From Actinocatenispora rupis (lineage in GTDB: Bacteria > Actinomycetota > Actinomycetes > Mycobacteriales > Micromonosporaceae), in NCBI RefSeq assembly GCF_016861975.1, contig NZ_BOMB01000017.1, positions 1-64,000 of the forward strand: a stretch of DNA of 64,000 nt, written 5' to 3'. Of this stretch, positions 34,791 to 45,100 are shown in pieces. Within the stretch, counting starts at the first letter, position 1. The number at the start of each line of letters is the position of its first letter. The position numbers and the translations under genes are program-made. The notes under the pieces are model-generated. The model was not told the origin of the DNA and made no database searches. It worked only from the letters and a program-made list of their open reading frames with translations.

Positions 34791-35795
34791 ATGCTCCGGA
34801 TCCTCGCGCGCCTGCGCATCGACCCGTACCTGCTGGCGATCCTCGGTACGGTCGCCCTCGCCGCCCTGCTGCCCGCCCGCGGTGTCGGCGCCGTCGTCGT
34901 CGGTCACGTCACCGACCTCGCCATCGCCCTGCTGTTCTTCCTGTACGGCGCGCGCCTCTCCGCGCAGACCGCCCTCGCCGGCGCCAAGCACTGGCGACTG
35001 CACCTGGTCGTCTTCGCCTCGACGTACGTGCTGTTCCCGGTACTCGGGATCGCCGCGCGGGTGCTCGTGCCCACCGTCCTGACCCCCCAGCTGTACGTCG
35101 GGGTCCTGTTCCTGTGCTGCCTGCCGTCGACGGTGCAGTCGTCGATCGCGTTCACCGCCGTCGCGAAGGGAAACGTGGCCGCCGCGATCTGCTCCGCCTC
35201 GTTCTCGAACCTGATCGGCGTGGTGATCACGCCGCTGCTGGTGGCGGCGCTGCTGTCCGGGCACGGCGCGAGCGGCTTCTCGCTGGGCTCGGTCGAGCAG
35301 ATCCTGCTGCAACTGCTCGTACCGTTCGTCGCCGGCCAGCTGCTGCGCCGCTGGATCGGCGGATTCGTACAGCGGCACGACAAGGCGCTCAAGCTCGTCG
35401 ACCGCGGGTCGATCCTGCTGGTGGTGTACACGGCGTTCTCGGCCGGGGTGGTCGCCGGCATCTGGCACCAGCTCTCGCTGCCCCGGCTCGGCGCGCTGCT
35501 CGCGGTCGACTGCGCCCTGCTCGCCCTCGTACTCGTGGCCACGTCGGTCGCGTCGCGGCGGCTGCGGTTCGGCCGGGCGGACCGCATCACGATCGTGTTC
35601 TGCGGGTCGAAGAAGAGCCTCGCGTCCGGCCTGCCGATGGCGAGCGTACTGTTCCCGGCCGGTGCGATCGGCCTGGCCGTACTGCCGCTCATGCTGTTCC
35701 ACCAGATCCAGCTGATGGTGTGCGCCTGGCTCGCCCAACGCTGGGCGAGCCAGGCACCCGCCGAGGATCAGGCCGAGGCGTCCGCCGCGGCCTGA
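34791..35795 (+). CDS. Bile-acid:sodium symporter (SBF/YfeH-like) family carrier
   Basis: 334 residues and about ten helices. ALLFFLYGARLS, CCLPSTVQSSIAFTAVAKGN (about residues 114-133) and SKKSLASGLPMASVLFP are typical of the SBF-like YfeH group, where the crossed helices bind sodium and an organic anion. ATG 34791 follows GGAAGG; the frame runs back to 34740 without conservation. Divergent from LysR. Substrate unknown, probably an organic acid or sterol-like anion. Confidence 0.85.
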   Translation: MLRILARLRIDPYLLAILGTVALAALLPARGVGAVVVGHVTDLAIALLFFLYGARLSAQTALAGAKHWRLHLVVFASTYVLFPVLGIAARVLVPTVLTPQLYVGVLFLCCLPSTVQSSIAFTAVAKGNVAAAICSASFSNLIGVVITPLLVAALLSGHGASGFSLGSVEQILLQLLVPFVAGQLLRRWIGGFVQRHDKALKLVDRGSILLVVYTAFSAGVVAGIWHQLSLPRLGALLAVDCALLALVLVATSVASRRLRFGRADRITIVFCGSKKSLASGLPMASVLFPAGAIGLAVLPLMLFHQIQLMVCAWLAQRWASQAPAEDQAEASAAA

Positions 35796-35799
35796 CCGC

Positions 35800-36168
35800 T
35801 CACCGCTGGCAGAGACAGAACGGGTGGCCCGCCGGGTCGAGCATGACCCGCCACGTCTCACCCGGCTGGAACTCCGGCGTCGTCGCGCCGAGCGCCGCGT
35901 ACTCCTTCTCGGCGGCGTCGATGTCGCTCACCCCGAGGTCGAGGTGCACCTGCTTGGCGCCGGACTCGTCCGGCCACGCCGGCGCCCGGTAGTTCGCCAG
36001 CTGACCGAAACCGATCGAGGTGTGCCCGTCCGACACCATCGCGTACTCGGGTTGGCTGTGGGTGATCTCCCAGCCGAGTACGTGGTGGTAGAAGTCGGCG
36101 AGGGCGACGGGGTCCGAGCAGTCGAGGTTCATCATGATCAGGCTTGCGACCTGCGTGTTCGCTGTCAT
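35800..36168 (-). CDS. VOC/glyoxalase family protein
   Basis: 122 residues with paired beta-alpha-beta-beta-beta units of the vicinal-oxygen-chelate fold. NLDCSDPVALADFYHHVLGWEI, KQVHLDLGVSDIDAAEKEY and VMLDPAGHPFCLCQ (the C-terminal strand) are characteristic. Only some of the standard metal ligands are seen, so a resistance/binding protein or a glyoxalase are both possible. Start ATG 36168. Convergent with the symporter (4-base gap), divergent from the WYL regulator. Confidence 0.87.
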   Translation of the reverse strand: MTANTQVASLIMMNLDCSDPVALADFYHHVLGWEITHSQPEYAMVSDGHTSIGFGQLANYRAPAWPDESGAKQVHLDLGVSDIDAAEKEYAALGATTPEFQPGETWRVMLDPAGHPFCLCQR

Positions 36169-36229
36169 GTGCACCATCGTGGACCATGTTCCCGTCAGTT
36201 CCTGTCGGGTACGTGGAAGACTTTCGACC

Positions 36230-37180
36230 ATGCGCGCCTCCCGCCTCCTCTCCCTCCTGCTCTACCTCCAGGTACGCGGTCGGGTCAGCGGCCGCGAGCT
36301 GGCCGCCCGGCTGGAGGTCAGCGAGCGGACCGTGCAGCGCGACATGGAGGCGCTGGCCGCCGCGGGCGTACCGGTGCGGTCGGTGCGCGGCCCCGCCGGC
36401 GGGTACACGCTGCCCGGCGGGTACCGGACGCGGCTGACCGGGCTCGGCGTCGACGAGGCGCAGGCGCTGGCGTTCCTGGGACTGTCCGGGCCGGCCGACG
36501 AACTCGGCCTCACCGGGCAGCTCGACACCGCGCAGCGCAAGCTGTGGGCGGCGCTGTCGGGGGAGGCGCGCGACCGGGCCGAGCGGTCCGCGCAGCGCTT
36601 CCACCTCGACCCCGTCCGGTGGTACGGGACGGCCGAGCCGACGCCGCAGCTCGCCACGCTCGCCGAGGCGGTGTGGACGGACCGCCGGGTCCGCATCCGG
36701 TACACCAGCCGGGCGCGTACGACGGAGCGGGTGCTCGACCCGCTCGGCCTGGTACTCGCCGCAGGCGACTGGTACCTGGTGGCGTTGCGCGACGGCGCGC
36801 GCCGGACGTACCGGATCTCCCGGGTGACCGTGGCGCAGGTACTCGTCGAGCCGGCGCGGCGACCGGCCGGGTTCGACCTGGCCGCCGAGTGGCGCGCCGC
36901 GCGCGTCGAGCTGGAGAACTCGCACACGCTGATGGAGGTCACCGTGCGCGCCGAGGTGGACGTACTGCCCCGGTTGCGCCGGCTGGTCGCCGTCAGCGGG
37001 CAGGACCGGATCGACCTGACGGCGACCGGGCCGGTCGAGGTCACGGTCCCGTTCGAGGGGGTGCGGTGGGCGCGCAGCGCGCTGCTCGGCCTCGGCGCGG
37101 GCGTCGAGGTGCTCGCCCCGCCCGAGGTACGGGACTGGATCGCCGCCGAGTCCCGCGCCACCGCCGCCCGGTACGCCTGA
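36230..37180 (+). CDS. WYL-domain transcriptional regulator (YafY/DeoR HTH)
   Basis: 316 residues. An N-terminal DeoR-type winged helix (RASRLLSLLLYLQVRGRVSG, VSERTVQRDMEALAAAGVPV) is followed by a WYL domain near residues 145-220 (VRIRYTSRARTTERVLDPLGLV, GDWYLVALRDGARRTYRISRV) and a WCX-type C-terminus. Such regulators sense ligands, often nucleotides. ATG 36230. Divergent from the VOC gene across 61 bases, its likely target. Confidence 0.9.
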   Translation: MRASRLLSLLLYLQVRGRVSGRELAARLEVSERTVQRDMEALAAAGVPVRSVRGPAGGYTLPGGYRTRLTGLGVDEAQALAFLGLSGPADELGLTGQLDTAQRKLWAALSGEARDRAERSAQRFHLDPVRWYGTAEPTPQLATLAEAVWTDRRVRIRYTSRARTTERVLDPLGLVLAAGDWYLVALRDGARRTYRISRVTVAQVLVEPARRPAGFDLAAEWRAARVELENSHTLMEVTVRAEVDVLPRLRRLVAVSGQDRIDLTATGPVEVTVPFEGVRWARSALLGLGAGVEVLAPPEVRDWIAAESRATAARYA

Positions 37181-37199
37181 TCCGGCTGGCGGCGGCGCT

Positions 37200-37323
37200 G
37201 ACATGGGATGTCGCCCGGGCGTACGCGGGGGATCGGGGTCGGGTGGATTGGCGGGTGTCTCGGCTGGTTCGGCCTGGTTGAGCGGACTCGCCCGCCCCGC
37301 CCTCCGGTACGACATGGGACGTC
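37200..37323. promoter_or_regulatory. Two GACATGGGAyGTC dyads before the second GntR gene
   Basis: GACATGGGATGTC (37200-37212) and GACATGGGACGTC (37311-37323) are 111 bases apart. The first is a perfect 5-bp palindrome around GGG; the second differs at one base. Only 40 bases separate the second from the GntR start at 37364. They are good operator candidates for that autoregulated repressor. Confidence 0.62.
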
Positions 37324-37363
37324 GGGGCTAGACTCGCGCCGGTACCTCGGGGAGGTGGGCGCG

Positions 37364-38029
37364 ATGACCGATCGGGACGCGGCGTTGCAGGCACGGATCG
37401 TCGGGCTGATCCACGACCGCGGGCTCGGCCCCGGCGCCCCGCTGCCCACCGAACCGCAGCTCGTCGACCTGCTCGGCGCCAGCCGCAACAGCGTACGGGA
37501 GGCGGTGCGGGCGCTGCGCGCGCTGGGCATCGTGGAGATCCGGCGCGGTCTCGGCATGTTCGTCGGCGAGGCGCCGTTGTCGGTGCTGACCCCGTCGCTG
37601 TCGTTCCGGATCCGGGCGGGCGACGGCGGCGACGTCGGCTCGTTGCGCGACCTGGTCGAGGTACGCGAACTGTTGGAGGTCGGGCTGATCGGCCAGGTCG
37701 CCGGCACGTTGAGCGCCGCGCGGCTGGCCGCGCTCGACGCGCTGGTCCGGCGGATGGGCGAGGACCCGGAGACCGACCGCGCCTTCCACGCCCTGCTGTA
37801 CGAGTCGGCCGGCAACGCGCTGGTGCTGCAACTGATCCAGCTCTTCTGGGACGTGTACCACGACGTGGAGCCGACGCTCGGGCCGCCGGAGGACCGGGCC
37901 GCCGAGATCGAGGCCAACCACGACCGGATCGTGGCCGCCCTGCGCGCCGGTGACGCGGCCGCCGCGCAGGACGCGATGCGCCGGCACTTCACCGACGTCA
38001 AGGCGCGGATCTCCCGTGCCGCACGCTGA
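37364..38029 (+). CDS. GntR/FCD family regulator
   Basis: 221 residues. The winged helix spans about 8-75 (VGLIHDRGLGPGAPLPTEPQL, LLGASRNSVREAVRALRALG) and the FCD domain about 90-215 (DLVEVRELLEVGLIG, HDRIVAALRAGDAAAAQDAMRRHF). ATG 37364 is preceded by GGGGAGG. The downstream DUF3626 gene starts inside its 3' end, so they are cotranscribed. It likely represses this pair through the two dyads upstream. The effector is unknown. Confidence 0.9.
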   Translation: MTDRDAALQARIVGLIHDRGLGPGAPLPTEPQLVDLLGASRNSVREAVRALRALGIVEIRRGLGMFVGEAPLSVLTPSLSFRIRAGDGGDVGSLRDLVEVRELLEVGLIGQVAGTLSAARLAALDALVRRMGEDPETDRAFHALLYESAGNALVLQLIQLFWDVYHDVEPTLGPPEDRAAEIEANHDRIVAALRAGDAAAAQDAMRRHFTDVKARISRAAR

Positions 38030-38858
38030 CCCGTACGGTGCGGCCGTGGCGCGGGCGCTGCGGCACGTGGCGGCGGTGTCGTCCGGCCCACCGCTGGATC
38101 CCGCGCTGCGGGTCACCCTCGCCTTCCACCCCGACCGTCCGGTACGCGGGGTGCCGGTGCTGCGCGCGCTCGCCACCGACGGCGTGTACCGCTCGCAGTT
38201 CGTCACGGGGGTGAGCAACGGCGGGCTCACGGCGTACCCGGGCGGCGACCGGTGGCGGTGGGAGAGCCGCATCTTCGGCGGCGCGTACGACGAGGCGCCG
38301 CCGCACGCTCGCCCCGTGTACGGCGCGCTCAACGTGCGCGGCCGTACGGTCGGCGCGGCGCCCCGGTTCGGCTCGGCACACCTGCGGCTGCGCCCCGCGA
38401 CGCTCGCGCGCACCACGTTCTGCTACCCGGACAGCGTCTTCGACCCCACCGATTTCGGTACGGCCACGGCGATGTCGTTGCTCGCACTGGCCGCCGCCGA
38501 CCGGCGCGACGCGCTCGACGACTACATCGAGGCCCAGGTGCACGGCCCCGTACTGCTCGCCGACGACGTCGAGGCGGTCGTCCTCGACCCCTGCTACCGC
38601 GGCACCGACGTCGCGGCGGCGGCGCGCGAGCTGCCCTGCCCGGTCGAGTGGCACGGCGGCTTCCGGCTCACCGTGGCCGAACTGCGCCGCCACCCGGAGT
38701 ACCGCGGGCCGGAGTACGTCGGGCTCGGTGCGGCGATCGCCGTCGACGGCGTCCTCGACCCCCGCGTACTCGGCGACGCCGCCCGGTCCGGCCGGTACGA
38801 CCCGCAGGACCTGAAACGCGTCTGGCACCACGTCGCCCGCTTCGGCGCCCCCGACTGA
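38016..38858 (+). CDS. DUF3626 protein
   Basis: 280 residues of the DUF3626 family, recognised by LAFHPDRP, DGVYRSQFVTGVSNGGLTAY and RWRWESRIFGGAYD (about residues 60-85), and YCHP-like YGALNVRG. Function unknown in the family as I know it. GTG 38016 overlaps the GntR gene by 14 bases; a GTG at 38046 is a shorter option. No signal peptide or membrane helix. Coupled to GntR, hence probably switched by the same ligand. Confidence 0.8.
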   Translation: MPHADPYGAAVARALRHVAAVSSGPPLDPALRVTLAFHPDRPVRGVPVLRALATDGVYRSQFVTGVSNGGLTAYPGGDRWRWESRIFGGAYDEAPPHARPVYGALNVRGRTVGAAPRFGSAHLRLRPATLARTTFCYPDSVFDPTDFGTATAMSLLALAAADRRDALDDYIEAQVHGPVLLADDVEAVVLDPCYRGTDVAAAARELPCPVEWHGGFRLTVAELRRHPEYRGPEYVGLGAAIAVDGVLDPRVLGDAARSGRYDPQDLKRVWHHVARFGAPD

Positions 38859-38921
38859 CCCCACCCCGGATCGCCGCGCTGGATCGGTTTGGTGTCAAGG
38901 GTTCGCGGGCCTGGCCTCGGG

Positions 38922-39638
38922 TCAGGCAGCGGTACTGTCCACTGTGGACCGTACGGGTTCCGGTGCCGCGACGGCGGGTACGGCGACGGGACGGGCGGGG
39001 AGCGGCGGGCGGACCAGGCGTACGGCGGCGAGGGTGACCATGGCGACCTCGGCGACGAGGACGCCGCGCTCCAGGAGCCCGTGCGTGCCGGTGAACAATG
39101 CCGCGGCGGGCAGCGGTACGCCGAACTCGGGCAGGTAGCCGACGAGCATCAGGACCAGGACGACGGCGCCCGCGGTGGCGAGCCGGCGTACCGGGACGGT
39201 CAGGCGGTGCCAGGTGGGGTGCGCGGAGCAGCGGGTGGCGAGCGCCCACCCGGCCACCGGCAGCCCGCCGAACAGCAACCCGCCGCCGAACTTGTGTACC
39301 AGCCCGGACAGTGTCGTACCGGTGCCGGCGGCGTCGCCGTGGCAGGCGGCGATGAGGACGAGGCCGACGGTGGCGATCCCGAGCGGTACGGTGACGCGCC
39401 GGCCGCCGATGCCGGCGGTGTGCAACCCGCGGGCGAGCAGCACCAGCGCGGCCCCGAATGCCAGCAGCCCCAACGGAAGCACGACGGAGCCGAGCGGCGT
39501 GTGCACGTAGTCGCTGACCATCTTGCGTACCGGATCGTCGGGCAGCGCGGCGTGCAGGAACGCGATGCACGCCGCGGCCACGGCGACGAGGACGAGTGCG
39601 GCACGTGCGGCGTGCGCGCGGTTCGGTTCGGTCGGCAC
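38922..39638 (-). CDS. DUF998 membrane protein
   Basis: 238 residues with six to seven hydrophobic helices; MVSDYVHTPLGSV and LSGLVHKFGGGLLFGGLPVAGW fit the DUF998 family, proteins of unknown function in the cytoplasmic membrane. The C-terminal 30 residues are Pro/Val-rich and unconserved. Stands alone, convergent with DUF3626 and divergent from the WD40 gene. The sequence carries no sign of an enzymatic site. Confidence 0.8.
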   Translation of the reverse strand: MPTEPNRAHAARAALVLVAVAAACIAFLHAALPDDPVRKMVSDYVHTPLGSVVLPLGLLAFGAALVLLARGLHTAGIGGRRVTVPLGIATVGLVLIAACHGDAAGTGTTLSGLVHKFGGGLLFGGLPVAGWALATRCSAHPTWHRLTVPVRRLATAGAVVLVLMLVGYLPEFGVPLPAAALFTGTHGLLERGVLVAEVAMVTLAAVRLVRPPLPARPVAVPAVAAPEPVRSTVDSTAA

Positions 39639-39820
39639 CTTTCCACCCCCTGGCGGGCCGTTCGGCCCCGCGTATCACGGTCACATCGGACGAGCCGGAA
39701 GTCAGTGCCGGGCGCCCCCGGACCCGCCCTGGGGCTGTCCCCACCGTCGACGCGCGGGGACCGGTCCCGGGCGCGCCGGTCGTACTCTCGGGCCGTCGTA
39801 CCGAGGGGGAGGGGTGCCCG

Positions 39821-42106
39821 GTGGACCGACCGGACGCGACGGCCGACGAGTTGACCGGCCGTGCCGTGGACCTGCTGGCGGACGGGGAGGTGACGCGGGC
39901 CGAGGAGGCGTTGCGGGCTGCGCTGCTCGCCGATCCGCTGCACCCGACGGCGACGTACGATCTCGGGCTGCTGCGCTGGCGGCGGGGTGAGACGACCGAC
40001 GACGAGGTGCTCGGCGCGCTGGCCGCGGCCCGTACCGACGGGGCTCTGGTGGCGGAGGTGGAGCGGGAGCGCGGCGCCGAGGTGGTGCTCGGCGAGGTGA
40101 AGCTGCGGCTCCGGTCGTCGACGGTACGGATCGCCGCGGCGGCACCGGTCGCGCTGTCCGGCGACGAGGACGGCGTCGTCACCGCGTGGGACCTGACCGA
40201 CGGCGCGCCCCGGGTACTGCACGGCGAACGGTGGCGCCGGTACCGCCCGGTGCCCGCGGTCGCGGTCGGCGCCGACGGTACGCGGGGCGCCGCGGTGTGC
40301 GCGGACGGCGCGATCCGGGTGTGGGACCTGGCCGACGGCCGCTGCCTGGCCACGCTCGACCGCCCGCCGGTACCGGCCAAGAGCGCCGGCTGCCACGTGC
40401 TGGAGGACACGCATGCGGTGCGGTTGAGCGCGGACGGGCGTTCGGTGCTGTGGGCCGCCAACGGCACGGTCCGTTCCTGGCGCACCACCGACGACCACAG
40501 TGACCTGCTGCACGCGGGCGCGGTGTTCGACGGGGAGGCCGTGGACCTGTCCGCCGACGGCCGGCTCGCCGTGTACGCCGACGACGGCGGGCTGCGCGTC
40601 TGGCAGGACGGCCGGGCGCGGCGCATCCCGGGAGTACCGCACGGGCCGGGGCCGGTGGCGGTGGTGCTCGGTGCGGACGGCCGGCTCGCCGCGGTGGCCG
40701 AACCGGGCGCCGCGACGGTCACGGTGTGGGAGCTGGCGAGCGGCCGGCGGGTGGCGACGCTGCGCGGGCACGTCGCGCGATCGGTGTCGTTGAGCCAGGA
40801 CGGCCGCTTCCTGCTGTCCGCCGGCGGGCACACCCTCCGGTACTGGGAGCTCGCCGGCGGGCGCTGCCTGCGGACGTTCCGCGACGACCGGGTGGTGGCG
40901 GCGCGGTTCGGCGACGACCCGGGTACGGCGGTGTCGGTGCGGGCGGGCGGCGCGGTGCGGACCCGGCGGCTGCCGACCGGCGGGTACGTGGCGCCGTACC
41001 GGGCGCCGGCCGTACGCCGGGACGACGAGGCGGCGGGCTGGCTCGCCGAGGCGGAACGGGCCACCGCGGCCGGCCGCGACACCGACGCCCTGCACCTGCT
41101 CACCCGGGTACGGGCCCGGCCCGGGTACGAGCGGGCGCCGCGGGCGTTGGCCGCGTGGCGGGCGCTCGGCGGCGCGGTGACGCGGGTCGGGCTGCGCGAG
41201 GCGTGGCCGGCGCGGACGCTGGCGACGGGCCGGGTGGCCGGCGCGGACCTGGCGGGGTCCGGCGACGTCGCCGCGACCTGCGCGTACGACGGGACGGTGC
41301 AAATCTGGGACGTCGTGCGCGGCGGCCACGTCCGGACGGTCGCGGCCCGGCCACGCCGCTCGCACCCGATCGTGGTGGCGTTGAGCCCGGACGGCCGCCG
41401 CCTGCTGACCGGCGAGGACGACACGGTACGGCTCTGGTCGGTGGACACCGGCGAGTGCCTGCGCGCGATCGGCCGGTACGACGGGACGGTGCGGGCGGTG
41501 GAGTTCACCGCCGACGGGGCCCGGGCGTACGTGCGGCGGTGGGGTGGCCCGGACGAGCTGTGGGAGCTGGCGACCGGCGAGCTGGTGGCGCCGCTGCGCG
41601 CGGACGCGGTCGCCTGGGACCGTCCGGACGGGCCGCTGCTCGCCGCGTCCATGGTCGACGGCGTGGTGTGGCTGACCGGGCTGGACGGCGCGCTGGTACG
41701 CCGGATCGAGGCGCACTCCCAGCGGGTCGGCGCGGTGAGCCTGACCCCGGACGGGCGGTCGCTGCTGACGAGCGGCGGCCGGTTCGGCGACGAGACGGTA
41801 CGGCTGTGGGACACGGCGAGCGGCGAGCTGGTACGCCAGCTCGCGGCGGAGCCCGGGCACCAGCCGTGCGGCGTACGGTTCACCGCCGACCCCCGGTACG
41901 CGGTGGGCACCGGCCGCGACTGCACCGTCCACCTCTGGGACGTCCGTACCGGCGGGTGCCTGGGGGTGGTCGGCCGGCACGACCAGCCCGTCGAACGCCT
42001 CGCCGTCGACGACACCCTCCGGTACGTGCTGAGCTGGTGCCACCACGACGGTGCACGGGTGTGGGAACTGGACTGGGCGCTCGCGGCGGGAGACGGACGT
42101 GGCTGA
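39821..42106 (+). CDS. WD40 beta-propeller protein with TPR segments
   Basis: 761 residues. A TPR-like segment (about 10-65, AEEALRAALLADPLHPTATYDLGL) leads into a first propeller (about 75-395), a second helical segment (RVRARPGYERAPRALAAWRAL, near residue 430) and a second propeller ending ARVWELDWAL. WD-type turns such as GVVTAWDLTDG and TVRLWDTASGEL repeat. There is no kinase, membrane or signal sequence. GTG 39821 follows GGGGGAGGGG. Its layout copies the C-terminal part of the kinase gene that overlaps it by 8 bases, so the pair arose by duplication and is cotranscribed. Role: probably a protein-interaction platform for the kinase. Confidence 0.83.
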   Translation: MDRPDATADELTGRAVDLLADGEVTRAEEALRAALLADPLHPTATYDLGLLRWRRGETTDDEVLGALAAARTDGALVAEVERERGAEVVLGEVKLRLRSSTVRIAAAAPVALSGDEDGVVTAWDLTDGAPRVLHGERWRRYRPVPAVAVGADGTRGAAVCADGAIRVWDLADGRCLATLDRPPVPAKSAGCHVLEDTHAVRLSADGRSVLWAANGTVRSWRTTDDHSDLLHAGAVFDGEAVDLSADGRLAVYADDGGLRVWQDGRARRIPGVPHGPGPVAVVLGADGRLAAVAEPGAATVTVWELASGRRVATLRGHVARSVSLSQDGRFLLSAGGHTLRYWELAGGRCLRTFRDDRVVAARFGDDPGTAVSVRAGGAVRTRRLPTGGYVAPYRAPAVRRDDEAAGWLAEAERATAAGRDTDALHLLTRVRARPGYERAPRALAAWRALGGAVTRVGLREAWPARTLATGRVAGADLAGSGDVAATCAYDGTVQIWDVVRGGHVRTVAARPRRSHPIVVALSPDGRRLLTGEDDTVRLWSVDTGECLRAIGRYDGTVRAVEFTADGARAYVRRWGGPDELWELATGELVAPLRADAVAWDRPDGPLLAASMVDGVVWLTGLDGALVRRIEAHSQRVGAVSLTPDGRSLLTSGGRFGDETVRLWDTASGELVRQLAAEPGHQPCGVRFTADPRYAVGTGRDCTVHLWDVRTGGCLGVVGRHDQPVERLAVDDTLRYVLSWCHHDGARVWELDWALAAGDGRG

Positions 42107-45100
42107 CGGGTGGCGGGTCGGCGACGTCGTCGACGACCGGTACGAGGTGCTCGGCGTCGCCGGGCGCGGCGGCATGGGCGTCGTGCACCGGGTACGGCAC
42201 CGGGAGTGGGGTGTGGACCTCGCGGTGAAGAGCCTGCGGCCGGACCTGTCCCGGCGGGCCGACCTGCGGGACCGGTTCGTGGCCGAGGCGGAGGCGTGGG
42301 TGTCGCTCGGCCTGCACCCGCACGTCTGCTGCTGCCACTACGTGCGCACCCTGGACGGCGTCCCGCGGCTGTTCGCCGAGTACGTGCCGGGTGGCAGCCT
42401 CGCCGACCGCGTCGCCGACCGCACCCTGTACGCGGGGCCCGCGCCGCTGGCGACCGTCCTCGACGTGGCGGTACAGGTCGCCTGGGGGCTGGCGTACGCG
42501 CACGACCGCGGGCTGGTGCACCGGGATGTCAAGCCTGCCAACGTTCTGCTCGACGTCGACGGGGTGGCGAAGCTGGCCGACTTCGGCCTCGCCCGGGTAC
42601 GCCCGGCCGCGCCGGCGCCGGGCCCGGACGGCGCGCCGGGCGCGAGCGTACCGGTGCCCGGCGGTGGCGGCACCCGGGTGTACGCGGCGCCCGAGCAGGC
42701 CGCCGGTCGTCCCGTCGGCCGCCGCGCCGACGTGTACAGCTTCGCCGTCTCCGTACTGGAGCTGTGCGTCGGGGAGGTCCGATGGCTGGCCGGCTCCGCC
42801 GCGCGCGACGTGCTCGACACCGTACGGGACGGGCGGGTCGCGCCGCCGCCGGAGCTGGCCGACCTGCTGCGCCGCTGCCTCGACCCCGACCCCGAGCGGC
42901 GCCCGGCCTCGATGGACGTCGTCGCCGCCGACCTGACCGACCTGTACGCGCGGCTCGTCGGCCGCCCGTACCCGCGGGTCCGGCCGGCGGCGGCGGACCT
43001 GCGGGCCGACGAGCTGAACAACCGCGCGCTGTCGCTGGCCGACCTGGGCCGGAGCGGGCCCGCCGAGGAGGCGTTCGCGGCGGCGCTCGCGGCGGACCCG
43101 CAGCACCTGGCCGCGGCGTACAACCTGGGGTTGGTGCGGTGGCGGACCGGCGCGACCGGCGACACCGACCTCGTCGCGCGGCTGACCGGCGCCGACGACG
43201 GCTCGCCGCAGGAGCGGTACCTGCTGGCCCAGGTGCACCTGGAACGCGGCGACCTCGACGCGGCGCGCGCCCTGCTCACTCCCGACGAGGACCGCCCCGA
43301 GGTACGCGCCGCGCTGGACGTGCTGCGCTCCGGCCGGATCGCCGACGCGCGCCGGGTCGACGAGTGGCGGCTCCCGCCTGTACCGGGCGGATCCGTACTC
43401 GACCTGCTCGGCCGCGGCCGTCCGTTCCGGTTCGCGGCGGAGGAGGACGTGGCGCTCGTCGCCGACGCGGACCGGACGGTACGGCTGTGGGACCTGGCGG
43501 AGCGGGCCTGCCGCCGTACCCTCACCGGGCACGCCGTCGCGGTCCGCGCCGTCGACGTCACCGCCGACGGCCGGTACGGGGTGTCCGCCGACGAGTCCGG
43601 CACGGTGATCGTCTGGGACCTCACCGACGGCACCCGGGTACGGACGCTGACCGCGCCGGCGCCCCGGCCGCCGCAACACCACCACCGGCACACGGTCCGC
43701 CTCACCGCCGGCGCCCGGTTCGTACTGTGGTCCGCCGGCACCACGGTCGAACTGTGGGACGTACGCGACGGGACGCGCCGCACCCTGCACCGCGGGTACG
43801 GCGGGATCGCGGTCGACGTCACCCCGGACGGCCGGTACGCGGCGCTCGTCGAGTACGACGAGGTGCGGGTGTGGGACCTGACGGCGGACCGCTCGTGGCG
43901 CCACCCCGAACGCGACATGCCCGGCAGCGCGGTCGCACTCCGGCTCAGCGCCGACGGCCGGTACGCGGCGATCGGTACCGACCGGGGCGCGGTCCGGCTG
44001 TGGGACCTGCGCGCGGGCCGGTGCACCCGGGTACTCACCGGGCACGAGGAGCCGGTCGACCGGCTCGCGTTCAGTTCCGACGGGACGCGGCTGGTGTCCG
44101 CCGAGGGCGACGCGATCCGGTGCTGGACGCTGGCGACCGGCCGCTGCCTGCGCACGTACCCGTGGCCGGCGGACGGGCTGTCGGTGTGGGACCTGCGGAT
44201 CGACGGCGACACCGCGGTCACGGCCGGCGGCGAGGGCGTGCTGCGTCGCTGGCGGCTGCCCACCGACAGCCACGTCGCGGCGCCGCGGTTGAGCCGGCCG
44301 CGCCCGCCCGTGGAGGTCGCCGGCACGCACGCCGCCGCCGAGTCCGGACTCGCCGACGCCGCCCGCGCGCTGGCCGCCGGCCGGTACCCCGCGGCGCACG
44401 CGGCGTTGACCGCCGTCCGCGCCGTCCCCGGGTACGAGCGGGCGCCGCGGGTGCTGTCCGCCTGGCGTGACCTCACCGCCGTCTCGGTACGGGTCGCGCC
44501 GCGGGACGCCTGGCGTACCGCGACCCTCGACACCGGCGACCTGTACGCGGCGGACCTGTCCGCGGACGGCCGCACCGTCGTCACCGGCGGGCACGGCGGG
44601 GTGGTGGGGGTGTGGGACGCCGTCACCGGCGAGCGGGTCCGGGAGCTGGCGCCGCCGTCGCCGCCCGCCCACGTGGCGCCGGACGTGACGGTCGCGGTCG
44701 GCCTCGACGCCGACGCCCGTACGGTCGCGTCCGTGGGCCGGGGTGGCGGCCTCCGCCTGTGGTCGGTGGCCGACGGCGCCCGGCTCGGCGGCACCACCGT
44801 CGGCGGCGACGATCTCCGGTCCGTACGACTCGCCCACGGCGGCACGGCGCTGGTCGGCACCCGCGGCGGCGTACTGCGGGCCTGGGACGCGGCGGCGGGC
44901 CGGCCGCTGTGGACCCTCGACAGCCCCGACGGGTCCGGCGTCGCCGACGTGTCCGTCTCGGCGGGCGACCGCGCCGCCGCCGTGTGGTACCAGGGGATCG
45001 TGCGGGTGGTGGACGTGCGGGCCGGGCGGGTGCTGCACACCGTCGAGACCGGTCAGCCGCACGTCGTGGCGGTCGCTCTCGCCACGGACGGCCGGCGCCT

